64,000 bases of DNA from Phytopythium helicoides. Lineage: Eukaryota > Oomycota > Peronosporomycetes > Pythiales > Pythiaceae. Location of the stretch: the NCBI GenBank assembly GCA_024867545.1, contig JANFNE010000030.1, positions 620,001 through 684,000 of the forward strand. The letters are read 5' to 3'. Made by a program: the position numbers and the translations under genes. The notes under the pieces were generated by a model. It searched no databases. It worked only from the letters and a program-made list of their open reading frames with translations, and was not told the DNA's origin. Shown piece by piece: positions 9,744-22,100 of this stretch. Every line of letters begins with the position of its first letter. Positions within the stretch are counted from its first letter, which is position 1.

Positions 9744-12700
9744 TGCGAAGTGAAGTGATGTCGTGATGTGCTTTTGGATGTGTGTGAGAGGCGGTCCCGC
9801 CGTTCGTAGGGCCAGGAGTGAGCGAGCGATCGGAGTGCGCGGAAAGCGGCAAATTGCTCAGTGAGCCAGCTGGGGGCGTCGGCTCTTTCGCTGGCCGGCA
9901 GGCACTCATTCACATTGGCCGGGAACGAAGAGGGTGACGGACCGGTCGTTAGCGGAGACCGGACCGCATAGACAGACGGGCGGCTCCGGAGGTCTCGGGC
10001 GCTCACTATGGGCTCCGAGCCTTGACCCATATGGCCTGCACGCCGCGCGCATCTCGTCCAGTTTCCCGAGTATTGTACTGGTACACTCGCGCTCGAGTGG
10101 GACGTTTGCTCGAGGCCTTTTATGCCTGCGCGTCGGGGGATTTAGCCGCGGGGAGTTGGACCATTTCACGCGCTTGAAAGCATGGCTGCGGCGCGCCGAG
10201 GTCGCCGAATTGAGCTCGGCGTCGCCGGATTAGCGCAGAGACGAGCGGGTTTTAGTCCGAGAGCAGGATTGTCGCGGTGGGCAGCAAAAAAAGCAGTGCG
10301 CTGGAAGAGCGTGGCGGGTTTTGCGTGCGGCGATCGTCAACATGTTCCTGTATGAATGGCAGCACGGCATAGCGAACCAACTCGTGGTGTCATCGAGGCA
10401 AGAATCCAGGAGCAACAGGAGCGCCTGGCATCGACCTACGCGATCCTTGAGGTTGCGCACCCACGGGTTCTTTTGCCAAGATTTAGACGCGCTTGCTCGC
10501 GGTCGCAATTGACGGCGCTCGACTTTGAGGCGGGGCCCGTTGCCCCAAGCAAAGCTGCTGTCGACACCGCGGAGAGCTCTCCCGGTGATTGCCAAACGCA
10601 GACGCGTCAGCGGAGATTCCATGCTTCTTCGGACCCGTGTCTGCTCTGCTGCAGAACTCGTGTATCCCAGAGCAGAATGCTTGATCGGTGCGTGTTTAGC
10701 GAGCTTTTCGGACAGCAAGGATTGAATCGTGCTTGCGCCGACGGTAGAAACGGGTGTGAGCGGCTGGGGTCATGACCTGCATACGAGGTCACGGCGTTCA
10801 CTGCAGTTTACGGGTGAGAGTAGCACTCGCGCTGCCACTGTTCGCACACGACACAAATGTCGATCTACAATACACAACAGCCGAGAATCATTTGTTCACA
10901 GTCTTGTGAAAGGAGCTGCGTGAACCGGCTAGCCTTGACCAATTGTGCAACTTCGACCTTTATCCCTCGCACGCAGCCACACAGCGCGGGCTCATCTGGG
11001 TGCAATCAGCGCTCGCGAGTCGTATCTTTGGTTACCAACGCCCAAGAGGTGTAGAGCTCGTCGACACTGTCAACGAGCGGAAGGTCTCCCTTACTACCCT
11101 CCCGGCCTGTAGAAAGCGGTCATGCTCGGGCCCAGCAGGCAGCACTGTTGCTGCGAATTCCATCTGCTGGCTCTCACCGAGATTCCCACCCAAGCAAGTG
11201 TTGAACCGATCACAAAATCTCGGCGAGCCATCAGGACGGCGCTAATGCTGATAGATGACATTAGTCTCTTGAACGCGAGCACTCTACCATTTCCGTTAGC
11301 AACCGTCGCAGGCTCGAACACTCCAGATTTTGATCCGTTGCCATGGAGCTCGCCTGCCAGCTTGATTTCGCTCGTCCAACCCACGACGGAACGATTCCCT
11401 CCCTCGAATCTGTTGGATCCGAACCAGATTACCGCGCAGTGCATGGTCTCAAGGCGTTGCCGCACCTGGGCTGCAAGACACACGGGATCTCTGACGTGAC
11501 GCCGCCATTCGTCTCCAGTTTCCGTTCGTCTGGATTTTCGTGCACACCCGATCACGGCAGTCTGATCTCTGCTCCCGAGCTCGTGGCATTCTGGCTCGAC
11601 TCAATGCAGCAGCGTACAACTCTGTTATAAATCCCCCAACTCGGGGTCCGAGAGATGCCATCGACGCGTGCCGACGAGCTCTTGCCACCTGTAGGGGCCG
11701 TTCCTAGCCCACTCAAAGCGCTCTCACCCTTCCATGAGGGAAGAAGTCAGCAGCAGTCCGTGCCAACGAACGGATATCCGTTCGTCGACAGACACGATTG
11801 ATCCAAAGGAGATGAGAGAGAAGTGAACGTACGGACCCACTGTGTATGCTATGCATGCATGCGACTTGTTTGAGATTTGCATGCACGCGCTTGGAATTTT
11901 AGTCTGAATGCGTGACGCAGTGACAGCAATGGCAGCTGCATGCTGGAGTGATCTTTTGCGGCATCGACCGGCAATAATCGCCATGCAGCACTTCTCGGTG
12001 AATTGCTCTCTGTATTCATTCCATGACCCGCAAATCCATGACCAAGACGCCGAGGATCAGCGACCAGGGATCTGCAGCCTCGAGCTCAACGATCTCGCGC
12101 GTTTTAGTCGCAACAAGTGAGCAAAGAGCCGTCGATGCCTCGGCCAAGCACCAGCTCATTCACGGCAGGTTCCCGCGTGAAAGGGATGTGCGCGAGTCCC
12201 TTTTCGTACACAGCCGAGTACTGTACTGTGGGTCCCATCTCCGTGGGCATTCGTCAGGTTGAAGCGGCCGCACCCATCCTCGTTGCCGTCCTGTTTGAGG
12301 TTGGGCAAGTCGCGCTTTGCGATTGGAGTGACCCGCGAGCTGTACGGTACCCGGGGTCAACTTGGCCACCGAGTGCCACGGCGAGCGTATTGCCAAGCAG
12401 GCACGCACCCGGTTCGATTTGATCCCTGGGGCTGGTCGGCCCACACTCGACAAGTACTGTGGCAGCGAGTGATGCAGATCGCAGTGCATCGAAGACCAGC
12501 TCTGACAAGCTGATTGCTCGACAGTAGACGAGCAGGTTGAGTGTTCGCTCCATTCTACGGTACACCCGGAGCAGCTCTCCGTGGCGTCAGCTCCGGAGTT
12601 GTGCTCGAGTGTACTGTAGACGATCGATCCCACCTGGTTGCTCCGGGTCCGTTCATGGGTGGCGGACCACACGCTCGTCGACAGGACTTGAATTCGCCAC

Positions 12701-13349
12701 CACTGGATATTGTGCTGCAGAGCTCTCATATGGAAGTAGGTTGGATAGCCGCGCTGGTGGTCACCCGCCACGTTTTGCTCGGAGCTCGCCTGGTTGGGGC
12801 TTTCGGCGGTCTCTGGGCCAGAGAGCGCGCTTTCCTCCCATCCGCGCTGTCATTCATCGACAGGCCATCAAGTCATGGGCGGCCAATCGTGAGGAAAAAG
12901 CGTGGCGGAGACTCCGCGTCGGAGTTGACGCCGAATCGATCCACTTGCCAGCTGATCGTGCTGAGTTGTAACCCGGGTTCGCAGCGCAATCGTTCAGCAA
13001 GCTGTGGCATCCGAATTGTACACGAAACAAGCTTTGGGATGCGCGAGTTGCGCCGCAGCTGTGGAAAGGCCCGATCAAGTTGAGCGGGAACCTTGAACGC
13101 GAGTCCACCGGTGGTGTGTTCTTGCCCACTCGTTGACGACGCGCACATCTTCGGCTCGCATGGTCTGCGCACTGCGAGCACCTTCTGGTAATGATCTGTA
13201 TGTTCGAACAGCGGCTGCGAGCGAGCTCTTCATTCGTCTACATCACGCCGACGCAGGCTGCATCACTCGGCACTGTCGACGAACTCGTCTTTCGCGTGCA
13301 CGTGCAGATCTTGACGGTGTCAAAAGCGCAATGTATTGTAGAGGTGAGC
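9744..13349. other. 3.6-kb stretch with no recognised gene
   Basis: Many ORFs of 60-200 codons occur on both strands, but none has a family motif, convincing composition or splice-joined neighbours. A few stretches (10943-11060, 11094-11555) have protein-like runs and could be remains of a decayed element. No terminal repeats, reverse transcriptase or transposase motifs were seen. A short RY tract (gcatgcatgc) lies near 11850. Confidence 0.5.
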
Positions 13350-13666
13350 TTATGGATTCTGCTTGTCGATGGGAACCACAAATGCGTTGTCGCAGTGCGG
13401 ACAGCGCTCGTCCTCCTCTCCTATGGCCAATAGGTCCTTCCGGAACGGAGAGTTGCAGCGCTTGCACATGAACGCCATCTCGTGCGTCGGCGACGGCGAC
13501 AAACGGTGGTCGCTAACAAGCTCGTAGTGGCACTCGGAGCAATCGAACCAGCGGCGACAGCATGGGGCCTGGAATGCAAACTAGGGAGCGAAGTTATGCT
13601 CGGAAATGAGAACTCCCAAATGCAAGTGAGATAGCGTACTTGTGCGTTCGGCACGTGCTTGCACAT
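13350..13666 (-). CDS. CHY-type zinc-finger mini protein
   Basis: Two exons: 13640-13666 (nine codons, MCKHVPNAQ) and 13350-13568, with a 71-nt intron between; 81 aa in all. The protein is nearly all zinc ligands: APCCRRWFDCSECH, then FMCKRCNSPFRK, then DERCPHCDN. This order (MCKHV, CC..WFDC.EC, C..C...F, CPHCDN) is that of short fungal and oomycete proteins with the CHY zinc-finger fold. Their role is not settled; links to mitochondrial import factors and RING-CHY ubiquitin ligases exist for other members. The first exon is too short for ORF-based calling, so the gene is easily missed. It is divergent from the next gene, about 170 bases away, and may share its promoter. Frame intact. Confidence 0.82.
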
Positions 13667-13835
13667 TGTCAATCTTGGGATTGAAGCAGTGATGACGATC
13701 CGTCTGCTGTGCAGAAGCTTTTGTCCGTTACGTGGCCCATGTGAATCACACAAAACAAAAAATAGTTGTGGTTGGGACGGTGGAATGAGATCAGCATTGC
13801 ATTTGATGCTTTGCAGACAGCGAGTCTTTGAAGCG

Positions 13836-15762
13836 ATGGCGTCTGCATTAATGGCTTTCGTGCAGGGTCTGGTGGCGGAGCAAGAAGCGGAGAAGCCTTC
13901 AGTAGAGGCCACATCACCGACCAAGGACGATGATATGTTTGCTGACAGTGATGAAGAGGACACTTCAAAAAAGGAATCAGCGCCATCAGAAAGAGCAGCG
14001 CCGACTACTCTATTGGATGTCGCCCGTGCGCAGCATGTGCAAGAACCTAAGGGCGCTAGTTCATTGCTTGAAGTCGCCAAGCAGCAGCAGCAGCAGCAGC
14101 AAGAAGCCACAAAGACGGCTCTCTCTGCCCTGGCTGCTCAATTGAATGACGAAGAGGAGAAGCAAAGACGCGAGCAAGTCGAGCGGACGATCACAGCAGT
14201 GGCTCAAGAAGTGCGAACAGAGCAGAAAGCTCAGGTAGCAGCTCAAGTGTCGAGCGTGCTCAAAGATGCGGCAGCTGAAACCTATGTGGGCGACGATTTC
14301 GAAGACGATGCGTATGATGACGACCCCGACGAGAACATCACCGAAGCGGCCCAAATTCTGGCGCAACAAAAGCTGCAGCAACAGTTTGAGAAGAAGCCTC
14401 CGTCAAAGAAGAAGCCTATCAGGGCTAAGTTACAACATCAGAATGTGGCCTCGACAACTCTGAAGGACAAGCTGAGCTCATTCCAGTGTCGCCAACTGAC
14501 GCTAACACAGCGGCGACTACTTCTTGCAATGGTGGTTGATGATAAGCCTCATAGCAGTGGAAAACATAGGCGGGGCGTGAACATGGAGGCGATCAATGAG
14601 TTGGCCAAGGATCGGGAGAGACGGAGGCAGCAGCAGCAGCAGGGACGCAACAGAAAACTAGTGGCCGAGTTCGCGAAGGCTTGATGACAACAAACACTGT
14701 CGTTTTCGACCACGTCTGCATACAGGTGGAGGCTCACGCGAGCAGCAACACGGTAACTCTGACGATGAGGACGGAGGAAATGCCAAGAGCGAGGATTTCG
14801 TTCGGCGAATGGAAGCAGCCGAGCGTGCTCGGAAAGAAGGGACTGCGACGCACGCGCGAAGAGAAGATCTATCTATCTCGGGTTGACAAAAAGGTGCCTT
14901 GAGGATTCACATTCATAAATATGATCGACTGTCTAACGTACGGATGCAGGAGTGCCCAGCGTGCGGTAACCCTCAGTCGTATGCAGAGCTGTCCCAGAAG
15001 CGCAAGAAGTGTCCAAATTGCGGCGTGACGTACCGGAGTCGTATTGCATGGGTTCGTTTACTTCATTGTTGACTATGGATGTGTCGATTAATCGAAGACG
15101 TTAATGTGCACAGAGTTCGATTGCAGACGAGTTCTTGTCTCGCCTCGAGACTTACGTGGCTGCTCGTGAACGAGTTCGCTCAGCTCCATTGCCACCTGGA
15201 AAAGACGCGAGTAAATCACACCGACAATTAACATGGCAAGAAGTCCGCGATGAGTTTCTCGGTCGAATTCAGTTAGATCTGGAACACCGCGAGATGTCGA
15301 AAGCTGCGATCTGGAAAGAGATGACTGAGACTTGGACATTCCGGCCGGTCATAACACATCGTGCGAAGCAGGTAAGATTTGTGTGTATTACTCAATCATT
15401 CATTGCAAAGGAGAACCAAGCTAATGGGTCTTTCAGCTCAATCTCGAACCCTTTGATGAACGGCTGGAACGTGATCTCGAGAATCGGCGTCAACGCCGAA
15501 GACAAGTACGGAGTTTGGCTTGAGCTGTGTTGCTTCAACCTCTCTAATAAAATGTCTTGGGCAGTATGAAAGACTGAAGCTGGCCCTAAAAGACCCAGAG
15601 CAACCCAAGCCTGAGATCTCCAAGCGAACCAACGCTTACGTACCTGCTGCTTCATTTCAAGAGCGCCTTCGAGCAGACCTTCAGCGCCGTCGTGAGCGTG
15701 AACAGGAGGCCGAAGCTCGTGGCCCGCGGGGAGCGCGGCAGCAGCTGTCTCGCGCTTGCTAG
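13836..15762 (+). CDS. Coiled-coil protein with a C4 zinc ribbon, function unknown
   Basis: Starts at MASALMAFVQGLVAEQEAEKPS. The first ~280 residues are acidic and Glu/Gln-rich, with a seven-Gln run, and end in a basic RERRRQQQQQGRNRK segment. After an unclear junction at 14650-14740, the text resumes as DDEDGGNAKSEDFVRRMEAAERAR, needs one base dropped near 14830, and continues LRRTREEKIYLSRVDKK. The next exon (14950-15051) carries a four-Cys ribbon, CPACGNPQSYAELSQKRKKC then CGVTY. Exons 15114-15371, 15437-15505 and 15565-15762 follow with introns of 59-65 nt. The C-terminal half has repeated ERL..DL..RR coiled segments and a HTFHP-like WTFRPVITHRAKQ, reminiscent of cytoskeletal or flagellar proteins. 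I do not recognise the family. Junctions from 15114 on are good; the middle is doubtful. Confidence 0.6.
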
Positions 15763-15934
15763 ATCGAGAAGAAAGTAATCTAACTCGATACTCAATTGAT
15801 GAACAACAAATGCTTTTCATCGCTCAAAAAAGTTCAACGCGCTGTTCCCTATAATTTTTTATCAGTTGGTTGGCAGGCCCGGCCCGAATAAAAAGCGGGC
15901 GGCACGGCACGAGGGCACGGGCGGCCACAGACGA

Positions 15935-17915
15935 CTAGCTCTCCTCGGGTATTCTACTGCTAGCGCGTTTGTCCTCGTTGGCGTCTTCGGCGCGTTCGGG
16001 AGGTGTCATGAACATTGGTGCGCTCAAGACGCGGGAAGCTCGTGCTGTGAACTCCTTGGGCGACAGCAACATGGACTGGCTCAGCTCGTCGCGCACCCAG
16101 CTCATTTGTTGGCTGGCGCGGTCCAGTCGCGAGTCGAGCTGCATCGGTGAGCGCCACGGCCTCCTCGGCCATGCGCTCGGCTTCCTCGCGGGCGTCGATA
16201 GCGGCGTTGATGATCTTCTTAGCCTCTCCCAGCTGCTTTTCCTGATCTCAACGTGCTGACGCAGCACGATCACAAGCTCCGCAAGCTCTTCTACAGATGG
16301 AGGCGGGTCTCGCTGCAGCAGCTCAGACAACTCAGCATCGTTCGACACGTCCGTCTCCGGTGACTGCACAAGTCCACGCGACTCGGTCGACTGGATGAAG
16401 GCACGGAACTGCTCCATCTCGCGCTTCTGCTGCTCTTCAATCTCCTGCAATCGCTGAACACGACGAGCTCGTGCACGACGAGGGTGGAAGATCTTCTCGA
16501 GCGGCTTGCCCTTGAGCTCGCTATCATTGAGGGACTGAGTCGAGAAGGTGGACAGTCGGCTGGAGGAAGACATCATGAGGCTGCGGCGGCTGGAACTGCC
16601 CGCGTCCCAAGTCCATCTCGGACACTCGTCGGGCGATCTCTCGCTCGACCTCGAGCGCCTTTGCCTGGCGGTACATCTCGATCTTCTTGTCCATGGCAGA
16701 CACGACGGCTCGCGTGCGGATCGCAACCTCGCGCTCGATGGCTTCGTCCATGAAAGCCTGCTTGTGTGCCTGCTCGGCGCACATGTCCTCAAGCTGACGC
16801 AGTCGGAACTGGAACTTGCGGTACTCATCAGCACCGAGGCGCACGATACCGCCCGCGGGCCGAGGCAGGTAGCCGTGGATGTCGCCACAGTCGTGCGCAT
16901 GCTGGACGGCGCGCGGGAACTTGCCCTTGGACGAATACTCGTCGTCGGAGGAGCTGAGGTCGTCGTCCGACACGTCCTCGTCGGAGAACTCGTCATCGCT
17001 GCTGGACGTCTTCATGGCGAGCACCATCTGCTGAAGGCGCGGCGCGTCTGCATGGCGGCGACATTGGCCTCGGTCATGGGAGTCTCGGAGCGGCGTTCCG
17101 GTGCGGAGGCGTCCTCGGACGGTCGGGGCCTGGATGAGGAGGCCACGGACGCGCGGTGGACGCTGGCACGGCTGCTTACTCTGCTCTCTCGGCTGGGGGC
17201 GTCGTCTGCGCGGTCTGCCTCGCTTACGACCTCGGAGATGCGCGTGGACGAGCGCGCGAACGCGGGGGACGACGCCGAGTAGGTCGACGACGGCGTCGTG
17301 GCGACGTAGTAGTGCCGATTCGTCTGTGGACGCGCGGGAGCGGTCCTCGCTGCCTGCGCAGCGCAGAGCTGGACGAGGACCCCGCTCGCTGCTGCGACTC
17401 GATGCGGTTCTTGTACGACATGGAGCACCGCAGCTGTCGGTAGTCTACGAGGCTGTTCCTGACGGCGCGCGCGGTGGGCTGGCCGCGCGTTGGTGGGGGG
17501 CATTCCCCGCATTGCTGCTCGCCGTCATGCGCGAGTCGGTCGAGTCGCGCGCGCCCTCCGTGTCGGATCCCGTGTCCGTGTCGCCCGAGAAGCTCTCAAT
17601 GATGGTCGGGCTCGTGCTGCGCGCCGTGGACGTCGACGAGCGCACGGACGCCGACAGCCGCGAGCTCGAGACGGACGACGAGGCCGTGGACGCCGACACG
17701 GCCGAGGACGAGAGCGACTTGCTGCTGCTGTTAGTGCTCGCGTGCAGCGGCGGCGGCGGGTTGACGACGTCGCGCGGCTTCTTGCGGCGGCCCGCGCCCC
17801 CCGAGGACGACGCGCTGCTCGAGAGCGAGCCGCGCGCGTCCGGCGCCTCGTGCTTGCGGAAGCTGAAGCGCCCGGGGGGCTTGGGCTTGCGGTCCGCGCG
17901 CGAGAAGAGCGGCAT
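15935..17915 (-). CDS. Ser-rich coiled-coil protein, several frame breaks
   Basis: A continuous coding trace runs from MPLFSRADRKPKPPGRFSFR at 17915 to the stop at 15935, but it changes frame about six times (near 17480, 17340, 17035, 16555, 16255 and 16150). In order: a basic/Ser-rich N-terminus; CSMSYKNRIESQQRAGSSSS; acidic phospho-type runs (TSSSDDEFSDEDVSDDDL); a coiled coil around YRKFQFRLRQLEDMCAEQ; KIFHPRRARARRVQRLQEIE; and a final coiled coil (AKKIINAAIDAREEAERM). The breaks near 16255 and 16150 compensate each other. No enzyme motif was seen and I do not recognise it; a cytoskeletal or trafficking scaffold is a guess. Because the frame changes leave sensible protein on both sides, sequence error is at least as likely as gene death. 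Confidence 0.55.
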
Positions 17916-19117
17916 GCGGCAGGTACGGCCGGCTTGTCGGTCGTTCGGACTGTGAGGAAAAAGGTAGAGGGGGGGGGAGAAAGCAACACACTATACTGTC
18001 GATGGCGGCTGTTTGTACTGTATTTTGTTTGTAGGAGCGAAAAGAGCTGGAGGTGGGGGGGTTTTGACCAATGGGAGAGTATATAAGATGGAAGGAGCCA
18101 ATCAGAGAGAGGGAAATGGCAGTGCAATGGGTCGACCGGCCAAAAACATAACGTGGTGCCGCCAAGCGACGGGCGCGGATGGGAAAGACTTGGAGGTTGT
18201 ATTGGATATAGTTTGTTGAAGAGGGGGACGAGTGGCCACGATGGAGATACTGAACTTAACACAAACGCGCCGTCGAAACGAAAACCGTCGCGACCGCACG
18301 CTGCCCGGAACGGCGCTGACTCCTTTATAGATTCGATACAAACGCCAAGATGACGGCCGATCCAATTTACGAGACGAGCCAAAGAGAGAGCGGATCGAAC
18401 GCGCTGAGACCAATTTGGAGGCCAAAAACAAATGGCTAAAAAAAAATCGAATGTTTTTACTACTGAATTTGCACTTCGATTCAGCAGGCTACTTCTGGCA
18501 GTCACTTGGGATTTGTAAAGGTGAACCCGCTCCTTTTGGATCATTTCCCGTAACTCAGTAGGACAAGTATCGTCGTCGATTAATCCATTGTGCTGCCGTT
18601 GCGTCGAGCGAAATGGCCCGCTGCTCCTCCACACTTGGCGTCGTGACTCACGCGCATGCGTGCGACTGCTTGTCGACTCCCCGCTGCTTCAGATCCGGCA
18701 GGTGGATGGTGGCGACGGGAGGAGTAAACGGCCGATCACGTCTCGAGTAGGCGAATTGCTCGACGGCGCGGTCGCTCAGTTGACGACACACCCGAGCGAG
18801 CGACGGCGTGTCTCGTTGGTGTCGTTGTTGTTGTTAGAGCTGGTGCTGGTGACGCTGTAGTCATTGCTGAGTGTGCCATATTGCGCAGCCATGAACCATG
18901 AGGCGGGACGTCCAGTGCGAGCAGCTCCCTATGTCAATGGCAATGATGCACTTGTTGTCGATCGTACCGGGCGTCGTCTAACCGGTTGCTCACTAGACCG
19001 ACCTTGAAGACTCACGTCCCTCATTTCAGCGTCATTTCCGCCCAGCGTCACGTTCCCCATACCAACTCCTCTACTATACCATTTGATCTTTTTTTTCTCC
19101 TGCTCTCTTTCTTGAGC
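17916..19117. other. Intergenic, 1.2 kb
   Basis: Lies upstream of the minus-strand coiled-coil gene and downstream of the minus-strand DH-PH-FYVE gene. It contains an A-rich tract and a TATA-like agtatataag at about 18077. No coding signal was recognised. Confidence 0.5.
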
Positions 19118-22100
19118 TCATAAGTGCGCGGTCGCCGCGAACGCGCCGGATGAACTTGCGCACGAGTCGCAGATTCGAGATGCTTTCTTACTGGACCCGT
19201 AAGCGAGCGTCCAGCGCTTACGCGAGCAGTGGCCGCACACGAGGGATCCGCACAGTCTGTGGCACATTTCGGGATGCACAAGTTAGTTGTGGTACAGGCA
19301 CTCTCAATGCCCAACGCCAATGAAACGCACCGGCAGTGATGGCGAGGGCGGTACACCGCGAAAGTCTGCGTGCAGATGGTGCACACGTTTGAAACTTTGT
19401 CAAACATGAAGATCGGAGCCAGCATGGCCTGGTTCACGCTCCGGCGACGCATATCGAGCGTCTTGGGCAGTTCATGGCTCCCGGCTATACAATGTGCCAG
19501 CGCTCGCACCCACTCCTCTCTCTCCGCGAGCGATTGCGCTTCAAACACTAATGCACGATACTTCGGTGGTGTCCCTGCTGTCGACCCAGTCGTGGTAGCG
19601 TCCTGCACCTGCACCTGGAACAAGGCATCTTGCCGAAGCGCAGTAGCTGTGCAAGTTCCGATACCGAAATGAATCCTCGGGCTGAGCGGCCTTGAACGTA
19701 GACGCGAGCGACAACGACTCTAGGGTCAACGTGATCCACAGTCGCCGTGTTCGCCGGTTGTTGGTTTCGTCGCCACGCGAAACGTTCAGCCATCCGTTCT
19801 TGATGACAAGTGTGCCGTCTCCACCAAAGTGATCTGCATCGTCATTGTCAAGCAATAGAGAGTCCGAGCGCACACTCGCCCGTCGAGGATGCCGGGTCTG
19901 CCCGCGTAGCGTACGCGCAATGCAATCCGAGATACTTTTTGTCCAGCTCACTCGATCCTCGGCCGAATCCGTGAGAAGGATAAACGACTTCAGCGGAGAG
20001 TAGAAGCAAAATGCGCTGTGTTCAACATTCACAGATGTTAGAGCACCTCGTCAGAAAAATTGAACATCGCGACTTTGTGTAGCCGCACCTGTTGGAATTT
20101 ACGACAGCTGAGATGACTCCCGGCATGGAATCGGTGTCATTCGACACCTTGCACTCCCATAGATCAATGAGCTTGAATTTTTTCTTGTGCAGTCCACCAC
20201 CTTGCCGGCCCATACACCACCGCTGCGAGTTGGGAACGTTAGCATGTCCCCCATCATACTTCCTGTCATCAATTCAATGAAGGACTTACCGTCTTCAAGC
20301 AGCACAAAGTAGTATTTCTGAACCTTGCTGCGGCAAACTTTTCGAAGCAAGCCATCTCGAACAAAGCGTCCGCGTCCCCGCAGGTCGATACCGACCCTGG
20401 CACTGATGGCTTCCAGCTTGCGCGCACTATCGCGACGATCGCTAATATCGCGAATCTTGTCAGCTACTCGGTCGACACTTCGAATCGCTGCTTGGAGTGG
20501 TGCGTAGTCAACGTGATCTAGTGGCGTAACGGCTAGTAACTCTTGCAAAAACATCTTATACCGCGGAATGCGCTCCATTGGCATGTTCAAATATCTCCGG
20601 AGGCGCGTCGTGCTCGCTTCCGCAGGCAATTCATGCAGAAAGTTTGCAAATTGAGGCGACTCGATAGCTTGTAAAGCTGAGGCGTGTCGACTGGCATACG
20701 AGGTGTAGAGCTGAAACAACGGGGCGTAGGCATGGAAAATAGCTCCAGCTCGGTGGCACGGCTCGATATTCTTCGTTGGAATGATTTTGTGCATCATCGT
20801 TTTCTTGGCCGTCCTGGTTGGAGGCTGCTTGTTCCTTTGCGGCAGCGCGGATCTCCTCCAAATGTCGGGATAAGTGTTCTAGCAGTTGCTGATTTAGAGT
20901 GCACATTTGATCCACACTGCTGAAGAAGATAGCCATGTCTGCATTCATGACAACAACGCGTTGTTGCTTTTGTTCTCTCCTGCTGTTGTTTGCAGCTCGT
21001 TTCGACGCATCTGTTGGTGCCGACCCAGTGAAAGACGAAGCTGAGGTCATCCCAGCAGATCCTGTTAGGATTGATGCAGCGACTGCAGCAGCACCACCTG
21101 GTGAAATGGCAAACTTGCGGCCAGTCTTGACGCTAGAAATGCTGCTGTTACTGAACGTGCGCTGAGAGGCAGCCAACGAAGATGACGACGGCGATGGAGA
21201 CGTCAGAAGCTTCCTCGATGGCCCGTTTCCTCCTAGAGCACTGAAAGCTCCTAGTGTATTGTGCAGCAGTGATGTCTTCTTATACTTGTTCTGCTGACGC
21301 CGAAGCAACTTTTGGCCCTCGAGTTGACGAAGAAGAAGTGGCTGCACGTACAAACAAATACACTCACCAAGGCACGTGACATAGCTTTCTTCAGAGCGAA
21401 TTAGCTCTTTCAGGATCTGAGCCGCCGGTGCTCGATAATTGCGTTTTCATCGTCTCCGCCTCCGAATGCTCCAAACCGGGTCAGCATATCACCATCGGTT
21501 CCACGACCAGCAAACGATATGTCCAGACTGCTATAACTTCCACGGTTGCCACTATTGCCCATTACGGATTGCGTTCTTGACCCACTGTCGAAGGCGCTTA
21601 ACATTGGCACCAGCGAGGATTCGGTGATCCGAGAACGACGAGTCCGACTCAATGCCCGATCTGCTGACCTCTGAATAGCCTCACTCCATTGCATTTCTTC
21701 TTCATATGACGTCGCACACAGGATCCAGTCCATCGCTGATCCTGCGCCACCCGTTACCCCGTTTGTATTTGAAGCAGGTGTGCTGATGTTTGTAGGTGAG
21801 GCTTTGACGACAAGCGTACGATTCGAGGACAAACTGGAGCCTTCTTCAGAAGTAGCATACGCCGGCTCGAGCGACTCTCGTGCTGCCATGTTGAACCGAC
21901 TGACAACTTGCTTCAATGGAGACATCTTGACTGGGCCGTTTTTCTTGGTGCAAGGGCATCCACTAGCGACCGCGACGGGCGTCGAAGGCGGTTTTTCTTC
22001 CTGACACGAAATACTCCGGTTACTTGTCTCGAATGGCGATGCCACCAACTCTAGCATCTCGATGTCGTACTCCGAGGTAGAAATCTGGAAGCAAAAGCGA

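Noticed and set aside
16548..17282. Plus-strand 244-codon ORF
   Set aside because: Antisense of the Ser-rich coiled-coil gene, which has coherent coiled-coil text across frames.
21300..21450. Treating the two DH-PH-FYVE cassettes as two tandem genes
   Set aside because: No start codon, promoter or intron-free gap exists between the first stop and the second DH domain.
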